NCBI GenBank assembly: GCA_031841125.1
Contig: CM063107.1
Location: 68,459,814 to 68,523,813 of the forward strand
Reading direction: 5' to 3'
DNA length: 64,000 nucleotides
From: Acanthococcus lagerstroemiae
Taxonomy: Eukaryota; Arthropoda; Insecta; Hemiptera; Eriococcidae
Below, piece by piece: positions 10,819-21,900 of the stretch. A program made the position numbers and the translations under genes. The notes beneath the pieces were generated by a model. That model made no database searches and was not told the origin of the DNA. It worked only from the letters and a program-made list of their open reading frames with translations. Positions within the stretch are counted from its first letter, which is position 1. The number at the start of each line of letters is the position of its first letter.

Positions 10819-11985
10819 CGGTGATTCTCCGAAAAATGGACAATTCAACGTGGACAAAACAAAAAAAAAAAGGTTCACTTTTCAATTTTTTTTTGTTGAA
10901 ATCGATACTAGGGGTATTGAGAAATCATATTCCGGTACCGGCCGGGCTTAGATTTGATTTTGGGAGGTTGTAAAAAAAATTGTTGTCCACGTTGAAAGAC
11001 AAATTTTTCACGTTTACATAGTGTGATAAGATGAGGCTTTACGATTACACAGCTGCATCGTGGGTTACAATCTCACGGATCACGGTTTTATAAAGTACCA
11101 AAAATTCATCTAGGAAAGTAGTCTCTGCACGAAGAAGATTTAAAGGCTGTTTTTACAGACTGCTTCTAAGTGTCGAAAGACTCACGTCCTTCAATGTGGA
11201 TACTCACGCATTTCTTGTATCCACGTTGAATAATATTTTATGTCAACGTTTAAGGACAAAACCGCCTTTTTCCTTTTTCCATCGGGTAAATATGCGGAGA
11301 ATATTTGATACATGTTGCTGAATGTAATGTGGCCAACATTGATACATTATTACGTTTTTACAAATTCCGAGCAGTAAATTCAATACGGCTGTTGATGTCC
11401 ACGATGAAGAACACTTTTTTTTTTAGAAACCAGGATCTCAGCAATAAATGAGTATTTTAGCATACAAATTATCATTATTTCACAGAAGTTCTTACACAGC
11501 CTTCTAGAGGAAGTTATGAGGAAGTTATATGAGCATTTGAGAGAAGTGTATGCTTATAGTGGAACCGTACAGAGAAGTTTGAAAATTATCCACGTTGAAG
11601 GACATATCTCTTCCTAGACACATCTTTGAGCCATTCTAAAGGTTACTTAACTTGGTTAGAAAAAGATTGTAAGACCTATACCGTGTTGCCTCAACTTACC
11701 TCTTCAACAATGGGAAACAGTAGTTCCTGAAAATTATATATTAAACCCTCCCAGCGAGCAAAAGAAAAACGGAACTAGACCAGGTTGACACCCACGTTGA
11801 TGGACATTTCAGGAGCATTTTCGATTTTCTAAGGATGTTCTGCTGAACTAGGAAGAGCTTTTACCACTGTCTCCATCAGAAGAGTTCATTTCCTCAATTT
11901 TGACATATTGCGCACAGCATTCTGATAATAAGTGGCAGAGTTACAGCCCATTTACATGAATTGTCTATTTTTCGGAGAATTACCC
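10819..11985. mobile_element. 1167-bp TIR transposon, non-autonomous, TTGGT flanks
   Basis: The left end GTGATTCTCCGAAAAATGG and the right end (reverse complement GTAATTCTCCGAAAAATAG) form TIRs of about 27 bp with few mismatches. TTGGT occurs immediately outside both ends (10814-10818 and 11986-11990), a likely 5-bp target-site duplication. The interior has no long ORF. It carries about eight copies, in both orientations, of a motif close to TCCACGTTGAAGGACA (near 10846, 10985, 11185, 11218, 11241, 11397, 11588 and 11802). Repeated internal motifs of this sort often bind a transposase. The superfamily is not assigned. Confidence 0.65.
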
Positions 11986-12093
11986 TTGGTTTGAAAATGG
12001 TTCTCTAAAAATTGTATTAAGAGACCAATATTGATTTCATGTCAGAGTGATCCGGCGTACTTCTTTTTCAGCTCGATTCTCAAAATATCGATG

Positions 12094-12170
12094 ATGGTGA
12101 GTCGTATGGCGGTGTACGCACGCCGAATGGGCCCCCGGATACCGCATCCCCCAACCTGAAACTATCCCCA
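12094..12170. repeat. SINE-related tail fragment
   Basis: A diverged match to the block at 7873-7960: GTCGTATGGCGGTGTACGCA, GGATACCGCATCCCC and GAAACTATCCCC. It abuts the RT remnant on its right. Confidence 0.45.
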
Positions 12171-12174
12171 TTGG

Positions 12175-12605
12175 GCCTGCAATTAATTGCCCTAAATAAA
12201 TCGCTTCTTTTTCTTTGATTATTTTATTTCCTTTACATTCAATAAAATATTCCTCTATTGTGTTGTTGGACAAGACTTTCGTTTTATCAAAATGTATTGA
12301 CCATCCCTGCTTATTGTCCAGCTTTTTCCAAATCATTAACAATTTTTTGTAATTCGATTTTGTTTTTGGCAGCGAGTACCACGTCGTCCGCAAAATGTCA
12401 GTTAATTAGGCACCCCCCGTTTATATTTACTTCCACCCTTTCCCAGTTTACTTTTCTGAATATGTCTTCCAGGGCTACGTTAAACGGAATAGAAGATGAT
12501 GGGCCCCCTTGTTTTACACCTTTTTGTATTGGGACGTAATCACCTGTTACATCTGTGACTAGATTTATTCTGGCTTGTATAGTTTCGAGTATATTTTTTG
12601 AATAA
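12175..12605 (-). pseudogene. Non-LTR reverse transcriptase fragment (FADD)
   Basis: The minus strand encodes, in order and across frameshifts: IQKGVKQGGPSSSIPFNVAL (the RT motif with G-V-R-Q-G-x-P), EDIFRKVNW, a stop, then HFADDVVLAAKNKIEL, which is the catalytic FADD box (bases 12383-12394). It continues through the post-catalytic region with DKTKVLSNN and KEAIYLGQLI. This is the palm-to-thumb part of a Jockey/RTE-like reverse transcriptase. A stop directly before FADD and at least one frameshift after it make it non-functional. Both ends are truncated. Confidence 0.75.
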
Positions 12606-13250
12606 TATTATGATAAAAGAGTGTGCTATTCCTTGGCTTAAAAGTGATAATTAATTACTTATTGTCAACTATTCAATTGTTTTCAACACATCATATTTTT
12701 TTGAATAGTCCATTATTTCTAAATGTTTTCTATTGGTGTGGTGTTTCTACATAATCAGTTGTCGTTAATGATTCAATTTTTATAAATTAATTGATGGCTT
12801 CAAATGAACTGATTATTCTCATTATTAATGGCTTGTTTTTAATTAATTAATTAATTTCAGTTAATCAACTATTTCCAAACTACTACTTATTTTAATTTAA
12901 TGGAAAAATCGGCGGATTAAAATAATTTTTTCATAATTTACTGATAGAATGAAATCAAATAAGATCCATGAGGCAATGCGATAATTTTCCAATTTTCTCG
13001 AAAATTGCTCGTGCTGTGAAAGGCAAATTGTCAAAAAACATTTGCCATTATACATATATTCATTATTTCTATCTGACAACATACATACCAAGAACGATTT
13101 TCCAAAACGGAATCTGTCAATTTTTTTCGAATCTCGTTTTTTGGCGCCATCTGGTGGAGGATACTGTCAGGCACATACCTACATCATCAAACTACCTATT
13201 TGCAGCGTTTAAACCTCTACAGAAAACCAAAAGAATCTCACATGACAAAA
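12606..13250. other. AT-rich intergenic sequence
   Basis: Runs of TTAATTAATTAA-like sequence, no RNA gene and no recognised protein. It ends in a poly-A tract at 13267-13298. Confidence 0.5.
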
Positions 13251-13254
13251 AAAG

Positions 13255-13597
13255 TTGTTCCAAAACTGCCTTAATAAAAAAAAAAAAAAAAAAAAAAACG
13301 TTCATCATACTGAATTGAATAAACCATCTGCGAAGAAAGACGATCTGACACACGCTATCGATTTAAATCCATCATCATATAAGAAAACCAAACTCGTTAA
13401 ACCCAAGGATTCTCCTAAAAAACGTACTGCACAAAACCCTTCGGAAAAACCAACGTCACAACGAAAAGCTTTTGCAAAACCAAAAATTGCTAAAAGAACC
13501 TGAACTTACTGAAACAGCAGCAACAAAGAAGGCATCCGTTAAAAGACAAAATGTTGAAAAGCCTGAAGCCACCTCGAAGAAACGACGTCGCGAGTAA
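13255..13597 (+). pseudogene. Lys-rich basic protein C terminus, one frameshift
   Basis: From about 13299 the + frame encodes a Lys/Ser/Pro-rich stretch (SAKKDDLTHAIDLNPSSYKK, then KPKDSPKKRTAQNPSEKPTS) and stops at TGA 13501-13503. If the frame shifts by one near 13485, coding continues as LKEPELTETAATKKASVKRQ and ends KKRRRE before TAA at 13595-13597. That tail looks like a nuclear localisation signal. Two AATAAA signals follow (about 13637 and 13657), as expected of a real 3' end. It could be the last exon of an unseen gene, a frameshifted copy of a chromatin or nucleolar protein, or hold an assembly indel in a homopolymer-prone stretch. No family recognised. Confidence 0.4.
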
Positions 13598-13679
13598 TTT
13601 CTTTTATTTTTGCCTGTACTTTAAATTTTACTGATGAATAAATTTTTTGATATTTAATAAAACGTCAATTTAGTGGATT

Positions 13680-15298
13680 TTTACTTCGATTTTGCTGAAT
13701 AATCAATTTTACAGCATTCCATTATGTTCGAGACTCTTTTCAGAAGGATATACACAGGCCGTTTTAGAATGATTTTTAAACATTCACTTAACATTCTGCT
13801 TCCGAATTCGGCATGAAAAATCACTCCTAAACGGCCTCCATCCAGGTAAGACCCAACTTTGTGACGCATTCAGGAACACATGGCGCAACAAAAACGAAAT
13901 GTTTGAACGAGAGGTGTTCCAGTAAGTGTTCTACTAGGCAACCAGTCCATCACCTAAGATTTTTAAATCACATTCCTCCGTGTACCAAGTTTTTATCGCC
14001 TCCTGTAAAAAATGCAAAAGTGGACAGAGTCCGTTTTGGAAAATCGCTCCTCATATCTGTGTAAGAGGTTGTATTGGAATTTGATTTTGCCAGTTTCAAT
14101 TCAATAAACTCCATAATATAATTTGGATATTTATCAAAACCTGAGGAAATTTACTAATCGACTGAATTCTGCCAACTTTATCCTCAAATTTCAACCAGCG
14201 AAAGGTGCCTTTTGACTTCCTCCACCAGATTACGCTCAAAATCTCGATTTTCAATTTTTTGGACTAAGCGCGTTTTGGAAGTCACGTCCTCACTTAGTAT
14301 TAACAATAAATGCATACAAACATAATTTATATTCGCTTAACTAACAGATTTTTTATGGTATCTAAAAAAACTAGAGCTGATAGAGAAAAACTAATGTTAT
14401 ATTTGAATTCAGCACCCCAAAAATACCTAAAATTAGTTGAATCGGTTAGAACCGAAAGGGGTTAAGTCCAGTTTTGTCGCGTTTGCTTTTTTCACGGATT
14501 ATGGGACATTGAAGTATATCGCTGATCTGCTGGCGTGGTCGAAATCTCGTGAAACAGCTGGGAAAGTGCTTTTTGGCAACATCGCTTTCTTTCATTTTTT
14601 TGTAATAAATTTTTTTTTCAAAAAATGGATTTTTTCCAGAGATTGTTTGAAAATGGTGTATTTTAGTGTAAAAAATAGAAATAAATTAAAAACTTCGGCC
14701 CACCCCCCTCTTTTTGCATTTTTATACCTGAAAAGTGTTATTTAAAAAACGAAATCGCAACTTTCCAATACAGTTTCAGAACTTGTTTTCTTACAAGCAG
14801 GGATTTTGCTCGATTGAAAAGGGACCAAGACTAAAGTGACCCCTTTATGTCTAGCTACAAAAAAGGGGGGTAATTTCGAGCCGTAAAACTGCAAAAAAAA
14901 ATCGTTCAGAACCAAAACGGTTAGGTCCAAAAACTTTGAGCTCCCCCTAGCTTCGGCCCATCAAAATTTTATTCGACAGGACCAGGCTTAAAAGTTGTCT
15001 CTAGTGACCCTCTACCACCATCCGAACGGACGTATTCCACGATTTTCAAATTTTCGAATAAAATAGTTTTTTCCCTTCATGAGAAGTGCCATTTTTGGAC
15101 TTAACCCCTTTTGGTTCTAACCGATTCAGTTTAAAATCCTCGGTACCCAAACTACTGTTTACCAGTGTAATGGCTCTGGCAGGACGGCGCGAATTCGAAG
15201 CGGAGAGGTGAAAGGGGGCTGAGGGCTCGGGCCAGCTTCAATACGTCCCTTCAGTCACTGACACAATACTCGAAAGGGTAGTTTCCGGGCCAGGGGAT
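13680..15298. other. Intergenic, no gene seen
   Basis: A block near 14436-14480 (TCGGTTAGAACCGAAAGGGG) is the inverted counterpart of 15102-15130 (CCCCTTTTGGTTCTAACCGA), suggesting a foldback of about 700 bp. Near 15272-15297, the sequence ACTCGAAAGGGTAGTTTCCG is the reverse complement of the SINE-related tail block. Confidence 0.5.
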
Positions 15299-15595
15299 CA
15301 GGGGCGAAACTACAGGGGTGTGGGGGTTAACCCCCCCCCCCCCCATAATTTGGCAGTCGGCACAAATTTTAAGACTGTTCATTCGAATTTTCAATTTTTA
15401 TGCATGTTTGTTTGTTTATTTATTTTTCTTTTTCACTTAAAAAATATTTACATTGAAAAATTGGCAAATTTTTAATATTTTAAACATTTTGTCGGCGAAT
15501 TTTTAGTTTTCAAAAAATATTTGTCGGCAAATTTTTCTTCTCCATCTTTCCAAACTGAAAGTCAAATTTCGTTTCTGAAAATGGAGTACCCTGGA
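15299..15595. repeat. Family B element, copy 2
   Basis: Starts GGGGCGAAACTACAGGGG and ends near AAGTCAAATTTCGTTTCTG. In between is the shared order C-run, ATAATTTGGCAGTCGG, GTTTGTTTGTTT and two TTTGTCGGC blocks seen at 2855 and 17092. The GCGAAACT / AGTTTCGC ends suggest short TIRs. Confidence 0.65.
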
Positions 15596-16029
15596 CCCCT
15601 GTTAGAGACTAGTCAGTCACAAGAAGGAGGTTTCAAACTGAGTATCGAACGTTATTTGAAAAATTGAAACAAAGCTGAAATGTGGAAGACATTTTGAAAA
15701 TCTGAAAGTCGGTAGCAAACGTTGAATTTCAAATTTCAATGACTATTCGGACTGCCAGCACGAAAGAGTCGCCCTCTGTAATTTTAGGTACGTGAAAAAA
15801 AAAAGGGAAAAAAAAGAAAAAACAAAACTATTAAAACCCTACATATTTTAGAAAAATTCATCAGATTGAAATAAAAATGGTCTCAATGGAAGGAAAATTT
15901 TATGTACCTACTATAAATTTTGTCTTAATCATTTTTTCGATATACGCTTTCGTTTTCATAATATTTTGAGATTTCTTCGTATTCCTGTAAATGAAATATT
16001 CCCCTCGATCAGGGTTACATTCTGTAATG

Positions 16030-16705
16030 TAGTTATTCATTCTTCCTCACTCCGTCACTCACTCACTCAATCATTCGCTTACTTATTTAGTGATTCACTC
16101 ACTTACTCAGTTATTCATTCATTCTCTAATTCAATTATCCATTCACTTTGTCATTCACACACTCAGTCATTCACTCACTCACTCAGTCACTCGCTTACTT
16201 ATTCAGTTATTCACGCAGTTACTCAATCACTTACTCAGTGACTTAGTGATTCACTCAGTCACACGCTTATTTATCAAGTTGTTCACTCAGTTACTCCGTC
16301 AATCACTCAATCACTTACTCAGTGACTCAGTGATTCATCTAGTTACTTGCTTACTTATTCAGTTATTCACACAGTAACCCAATCACTTACTCAATATGAC
16401 TCAAATGATTCACTCAGTCACACGCTTATTTATTGAGTTATTCACTTAGTTACTCCGTCACTCACTCAATGAGTCAGTGATTTACTCACTCACTCAATCA
16501 CTTACTCAGTGACTCAGTGGTTTACTCAGTCACTCGCTTATTTATTGAGTTATTCACTTAGTTACTCCGTCACTTACTCAATGAGTCAGTGATTTACTCA
16601 CTCACTCAATCACTTACTCAGTGACTCAGTGGTTCACTCAGTCACTCGCTTACTCATTTAGTGATTCACTCATTTACTTAGTTATTCACTCATTCTGTAA
16701 TGTAG
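16030..16705. repeat. Degenerate TCAN tetranucleotide satellite with higher-order period
   Basis: About 670 bp of TCACTCACTCAGTCATTCAC-like sequence. Over the last 280 bp a higher-order unit of about 112 bp appears (CGCTTATTTATTGAG at 16423 and 16535). Because the base unit is 4 bp, long frames stay open and encode Ser/Leu/Thr/His repeats; these are not genes. Confidence 0.9.
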
Positions 16706-16748
16706 TTATAATAACTTATAAGAGTAGTCGATACTAGCGCTGTATGGC

Positions 16749-17091
16749 CCGAATAGGAGGGAAATTTAGTCTGGAACAAAAGTGAAAACTCCATGTATTT
16801 TTCCCATAAGAATGAAAGAGAACTTCTGTCACGGATTCCCCTAATACAATCGACAGGAAACTTTGTATTTTTTTATTTTTATTTGATTTTATTGGAATCA
16901 ATTTAGGAGAAGAATGAGAGGAAATTGAGAAAAAAAGACCACCAAAAATAAACAACGACCACCTCAATGTGTGAAGGAAGTTGTGTGTTCCTCTCGAGTA
17001 TTCCGAACATCCTTCCACCTTACCCTCCCACAATAGGGTATGTTCATGTGCGCAAATGTGAGTGCTTGGGGGATAAGGTTCCAATCTGCAT
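16749..17091. repeat. Dispersed repeat, copy 2 (partner of 109-370)
   Basis: Shares with the first copy the GGAACAAAAGT, CACGGATTCC, GGAAGTTGTGTGTTCCTCTC and CTTACCCTCCCA blocks in the same order, then continues into ATGTGCGCAAATGTGAGTGC, which in the other locus lies separately at about 1395. So the 109-1445 locus is the same element interrupted or rearranged, or 1393-1445 is a second partial copy. Confidence 0.7.
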
Positions 17092-17375
17092 TTGCAGGGG
17101 AGGGGGAGGTGAAACACCCTCAATAATTAGGCAGTCAGCAAATTTTGAAAATGTTTATTTGAATTTTTCATTTTCTAAGAACGTTTGTTTGTTTATTATT
17201 ATTATTTTTTTCACTTAAAAAAAAAATAATTTTTGATTAAAAAATCGGCGAATTTTCAAATTTTTAGAAAATTTTGTCGGCAAATTTTTAGTTAAAAGAA
17301 AATATTAGTCGGCAAATTTTTCTTCTCCACCCCCCCCCCCTAAACTGAAAGTCAAGTTTCGCCTCTGCAGGGGAG
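17092..17375. repeat. Family B element, copy 3
   Basis: G-rich start, CAATAATTAGGCAGTCAGC, GTTTGTTTATTATT, two TTGTCGGCAAATTTT blocks, a C-run and then AAGTTTCGCCTCTGCAGGGG. Inserted directly after the dispersed repeat at 16749-17091. Confidence 0.65.
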
Positions 17376-17446
17376 CCACTTTATTGACATGCGCGCATCG
17401 CCATACGCTCCAGCAAGTGATATTCAACTTCACCCCACGTGCGCGA

Positions 17447-18157
17447 CCCAGGGACGTACCAATAGAGAGGGGAGGGGGTAGAGGGGAAACTTACCCCGTA
17501 GGAATTTTTCACTCCGCAGTTGGGGAAATTTACTATTTCAGTCAGGCGGAGTTGGAAAAATCCAACAAGTCAAAAGTTTGTTTTTTTATTTATTTTTGCT
17601 CGCTTTGACACTTGGGAATTGAGTTGAGAAATTGAGAAAATACAACAAGCCCAAAGGTTTTTTATTTTTGGTTTGATATTTGGGAAATTTGAGTGGAGTA
17701 AATCCAGTAAGTCAATCAAGAGTTTGTTTTTTTATTTATTTTTGCTCGCTTTGACACTTGGGAATTGAGTTGAGAAGTTGAGAAAATACAACAAGTCCAA
17801 AGGTTTTTTATTTTTGGTTTGATACTTGGGAAATTTGAGTTGAGTAAATCCAGTAAGTCAATCAAAAGTGCTTTTTTTCTCTTTCTTTTTGTGACACTTG
17901 GGAATTAAGTTGAGAAGTCGGAAAATCCAACAAGTCAAAAAAGTTTTTTTCTGCTTTGATATTTGGGAAATTTGAGTTGAGTCATCAGTTAGAAATTAAA
18001 AAATCCAATAAGTCAATCAAAAGTGTTTTTTTTTTTTTTTTTCTGCTTTGCTGCTTTGATACGTGGAAAATTTGAGTTGAGTTTGAGTCAGTTGAAACTT
18101 TCACAATTTTTGCCTGCCCGCTCCCCTCGGGAAAAACTCTTCAGTACGTCCCTGGCG
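17447..18157. mobile_element. Family A element (CCAGGGACGTAC ends) with internal tandem repeats
   Basis: The ends CCCAGGGACGTAC and GTACGTCCCTGG form short TIRs. A G-run follows the left end, then CCCCGTAGGAATTTTTCACT and GCAGTTGGGGAAATTTAC. The middle is a tandem series of blocks with TTTGACACTTGGGAATTGAG and ATCCAACAAGTCAAAA. Shorter copies lie at 22437-22765, 44803-45090 and, inverted, 29198-29702. No ORF of its own, so non-autonomous. Confidence 0.7.
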
Positions 18158-18937
18158 CGATCTCTAAATATTCTTCGATTTCAAAGAAATATTTTTACAC
18201 TTACTAGAACAGACTAAGCCTTTGGAAGTGCAACTTTTGGAGAAACAAATTTGTTTTACCACCTGACGTGTGCAGTTTTATAGTAATTATCATTCCTGTG
18301 TTTGAGGAAGTATTGCATGAAGAGACAAACATTCCGTTCCTATATAAGTCAACTACCTTATTCAGAATGCATAATATACCAATAATGATAGGTAGGTACT
18401 CCGCTGACGACATACGATGAATCATTAGAATTAGAACAAAGAATACAAAAATGCATTAATGTCGCATTCGGGAAATATTGAGATCCGGCAGACAGACGAT
18501 GCGACGGCGACGGCGCTTATTAATTGCGTTTATAACGAATTACGAAGTCATGTGTCTCATTGGTCTACGTTACAAGAATAGAATTTTCTTCAAAACAGCT
18601 GAAAATTTTCAGAAGCTGTAATCAGTGAAGTGATAAAAATCTCACATAATGTGGAGTTTATTGGCCTTGGAAACAATGATGATCCGGTTCGCAGACAGTA
18701 CGAGAATAAAATTTAAAAGAAGGACTTGTTTTTCTCGCGAACCTTGTTAAGCAAGTCTCGCACGTTACCGCTCGTGTTAATAAATATCACAAAACGGAGG
18801 AAGTGTCTAGTTAAATGCGCCCATGGAGATAGTTTAAAAAAATTCTATCCGTGTTACTTCGGTTTGCTGTATTCTAAGTGAGTCGCTTTATCTGTTCCGG
18901 GTTTCTAGAGGAAAATAGCAAAACAGAGCAGCCCAAC
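18158..18937. other. 5' flank of lysozyme 1
   Basis: No independent gene is supported here. The sequence probably includes the promoter and 5' leader of the lysozyme gene starting at 18938, but I cannot place a TATA box or initiator with confidence. Confidence 0.4.
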
Positions 18938-21900
18938 ATGAATACATTCGGAATTTCAGTTTTCACCCTCATCCTCAGCGTCGCTTTATTGGACTTGACT
19001 TCAGGTAATACCTCAAATCACATAATTACAATTGAATAGTACGTAAATGAATCAAGTGAAGTTCAATTGAACTTATTATTGATATTGAAGTCCTTGTTTG
19101 TTGCCAATGTGCATCGAGAATCTATGTAATTTTCATTAGGAACTCGATTCTTAATCGGAGTTAAAATTTCCAAAATGCAAATTTTTTTCTTAAATTACAT
19201 TTTGTGTATCGTGGAAAGTGTACATATGAAATGAGAAGTAACAGTTTAGCCTGACCATAGGGAGTTGTGTTCTTCCACTTTTCTCTCTCCTATGCTAATC
19301 TTTTCATTTCTGAGACGGATTTGCTCCTCACAGCTCATTCTTTGCTTTGCTTTCCAATTCTTTCTTTGAACAGTTTCCTCTAGAACAATAATAACAACAT
19401 CCCTGAATGTCTTATAACCTATCATTCTCACTTTTTCTTTACAATATTGAGGAGCCCACTCCAAAAAGTGACCTAACTGCACAATTATGATTTTTTAGTT
19501 AGGGCGCCATCTGTTAGTAGGGATCATAAACTACATTAATACCAGTGTGATATCATCCAACAGGGTTTATTTCCTCTCCAAACGTAATTTATCTGTGAAT
19601 TACTGATGGGTAGGGTAGTAAATTTGCTTACATTGCGGCTTAAATCTGAGCAATTTATTTTACATTTCATATCCTCCGGAGTCTGCACACCAAACCTGAA
19701 AATGCATATTTTGCATATTTGAAAGTAAATGCATATTTCTGCATAATAGATAATTTTACTAAAAAATGAGGTAAAAATCCCGAAAATTTTTAAAATATAC
19801 TCACGAAATGATTAAAATGAAAATGGGTAATTCTCACAAAAGTGCGATAGTTTGTGTATCCACTATTTACACAGCAAGGATTCCCCCAATTAGAAAAAAA
19901 ATATATATACGTGGTACATAGAGAATGATTTCCACTGCCTAGCATAATTGTGTAAAACTTCATGCCTTTCTTCTTTATAAGTAGAAAATGAGCTTGAATG
20001 GCAAAATGTTCCATCAACGTGGACGTGGCTACCATTTCTTGAAATAATTATTCATTGCTTCGACCTCTGTAAAAAGCATTTCTCTGGAAACTAAACGGAG
20101 ACGTTCTTCCTATAGCATCACTCTACATGTAGAAATGCATTTGAGCGACCTTCAGTTTTTGTTCGGATTTGAAAAAATATGACTTTTGTTCTATTGAATA
20201 AGAATGTTTTGTGAAAAAAAAATTATTAATTTTGCACACGCATTCATCTTTTTATGAAAAACACAGAAAAGTAAGAATAAATGGGGAACAGAAGTGCATA
20301 AAAATAAATGCATATTTAAAAAAAAGTGCAGAAGTATTTTCCCCTGCCATACTGATGAGTAAATGAGCATTCTATTACAAAAGCTAATTTGAGCAATAGT
20401 TATACACATGCCTGAAGCAACGATATAAGCGTTTTTCACCCCAATTTCTACCACATAAACCTTTTCAAAGCGATTTATCTGCACGATTTTTCATTTTTGT
20501 TCTTCCAAAGTGACCTAACTGCATGAGTTCTTTTTTTTCAACAGGCTGTCTTGCCGCGCTAGAACATACTTTGGAAAAACAAAACCGAGAATTTTTTGAC
20601 AATTGAACTTACTGATATCTGTTTAAAAAAATCTGTTACTTTACTGTTATGCTTATAAAGTGTTTTTCTTATTTTTCTCAAAACGAAAATTTTGCAGTTA
20701 GGTCACTTCGGAAGTGGGCTCAATTCCAAAGTTCTCTTTCCCGTCCTATTTGCCTCAATATGTTCTCATTCCTCATCTATCCATTTGATTTTCAACATTC
20801 TCCGATAACACCACATTTCAAAAGCTCACATCCTTTTTTTTTGTGTTCCTATTAACCAGGTCTCACATCCATACAAATCTACACTTCAAATATACGTTTG
20901 AAGAAATCTCAGGCTTACTTTCAAATTTATATTTGCCCTACATATGTCTCATTTTTATAAAAAAGTTCTCTTAACTTGTTCTATTCTGTTCTTTATTTCT
21001 ATTTCACTTGTTCTGTCTTCAGGCCCGGATTGATACACAGGGCGAAACATTTTTGAGGGGCGGAAAAATTTTCGAGTATAATGTACAAAAATTCATTCCC
21101 AACGCTTTCTCAAATATTTACTCGAATTACAGACATCCAACTTTTGTGTGCGTGAAAATTTTTTTCGGGGGGGGGGGAGGAGGGAGGGGGCAAGGGCAAG
21201 TAATTATTTTAGCAACGGCTCGAAGGGGGGTGCTTCTAAGCGAGTGCCCAGGGGCGCTCACGACCTTAGTCCAGCCCTGCGGACAGCCACCCTTATTAGT
21301 ACTCAAATTTGTGAATAAAAATTAAATTGAGTGACTATGAGGTAGATGTAGATTTTTTATTTTACATATTTTATTTTATTTACAATCTTGGGTGGGTGTG
21401 CTACAGCCAGCTACCCCGCCCATTTGAGGGCATAGGTTTCCACCATCTCCTTCCATGTGTCACGGTTTCTCGCCAATCTTGTCCACCCTCCCACCAGCTC
21501 TTTAAAGGCGTCTCTCCAGCGCAGTATTGGTCGGCCCCTTGCGCGTTTATGGCTATACGGGGTTCAAAAAGTTGCAATTTTATGCCATTTGGGTTCTTCC
21601 TCTCTTATCGAGTGACCTGCATAATTCCATTTTAATTTTCTAATCACATAGCCAATATCAGGTACGTTAATTTTTCTTTTTATGTCTGAAAGTCTAATTT
21701 TGTCTTTCAGCTTAGTTTTCAAAATATTTTTGAACATGGAATTTTGCATTACTTTTAGTTTCTTCAAATGCTTTTTCGTTATTGACCATGTTTGAGCCCC
21801 GTATGTTGCCACTGGTATCACGCACATACTTAGCTTCAGTTTTGGTTTTCATATTACTTTTAAAAATATGTTTTTGGGCCCAAAATGCTTTCCACGAGTT

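Noticed and set aside
15966..16377. Two overlapping + strand ORFs of 91 and 95 codons rich in Leu, Thr, Ser and His
   Set aside because: They are translations of the TCAN tetranucleotide repeat.
16030..16705. CRISPR-like regular repeats
   Set aside because: There are no unique spacers of uniform length; the array is a simple satellite in a eukaryotic context.
18204..18425. Tyr-Ser-Ala-Asp-Asp on the + strand near 18400 resembling an RT YADD box
   Set aside because: No flanking RT motifs, and the frame stops two codons later.
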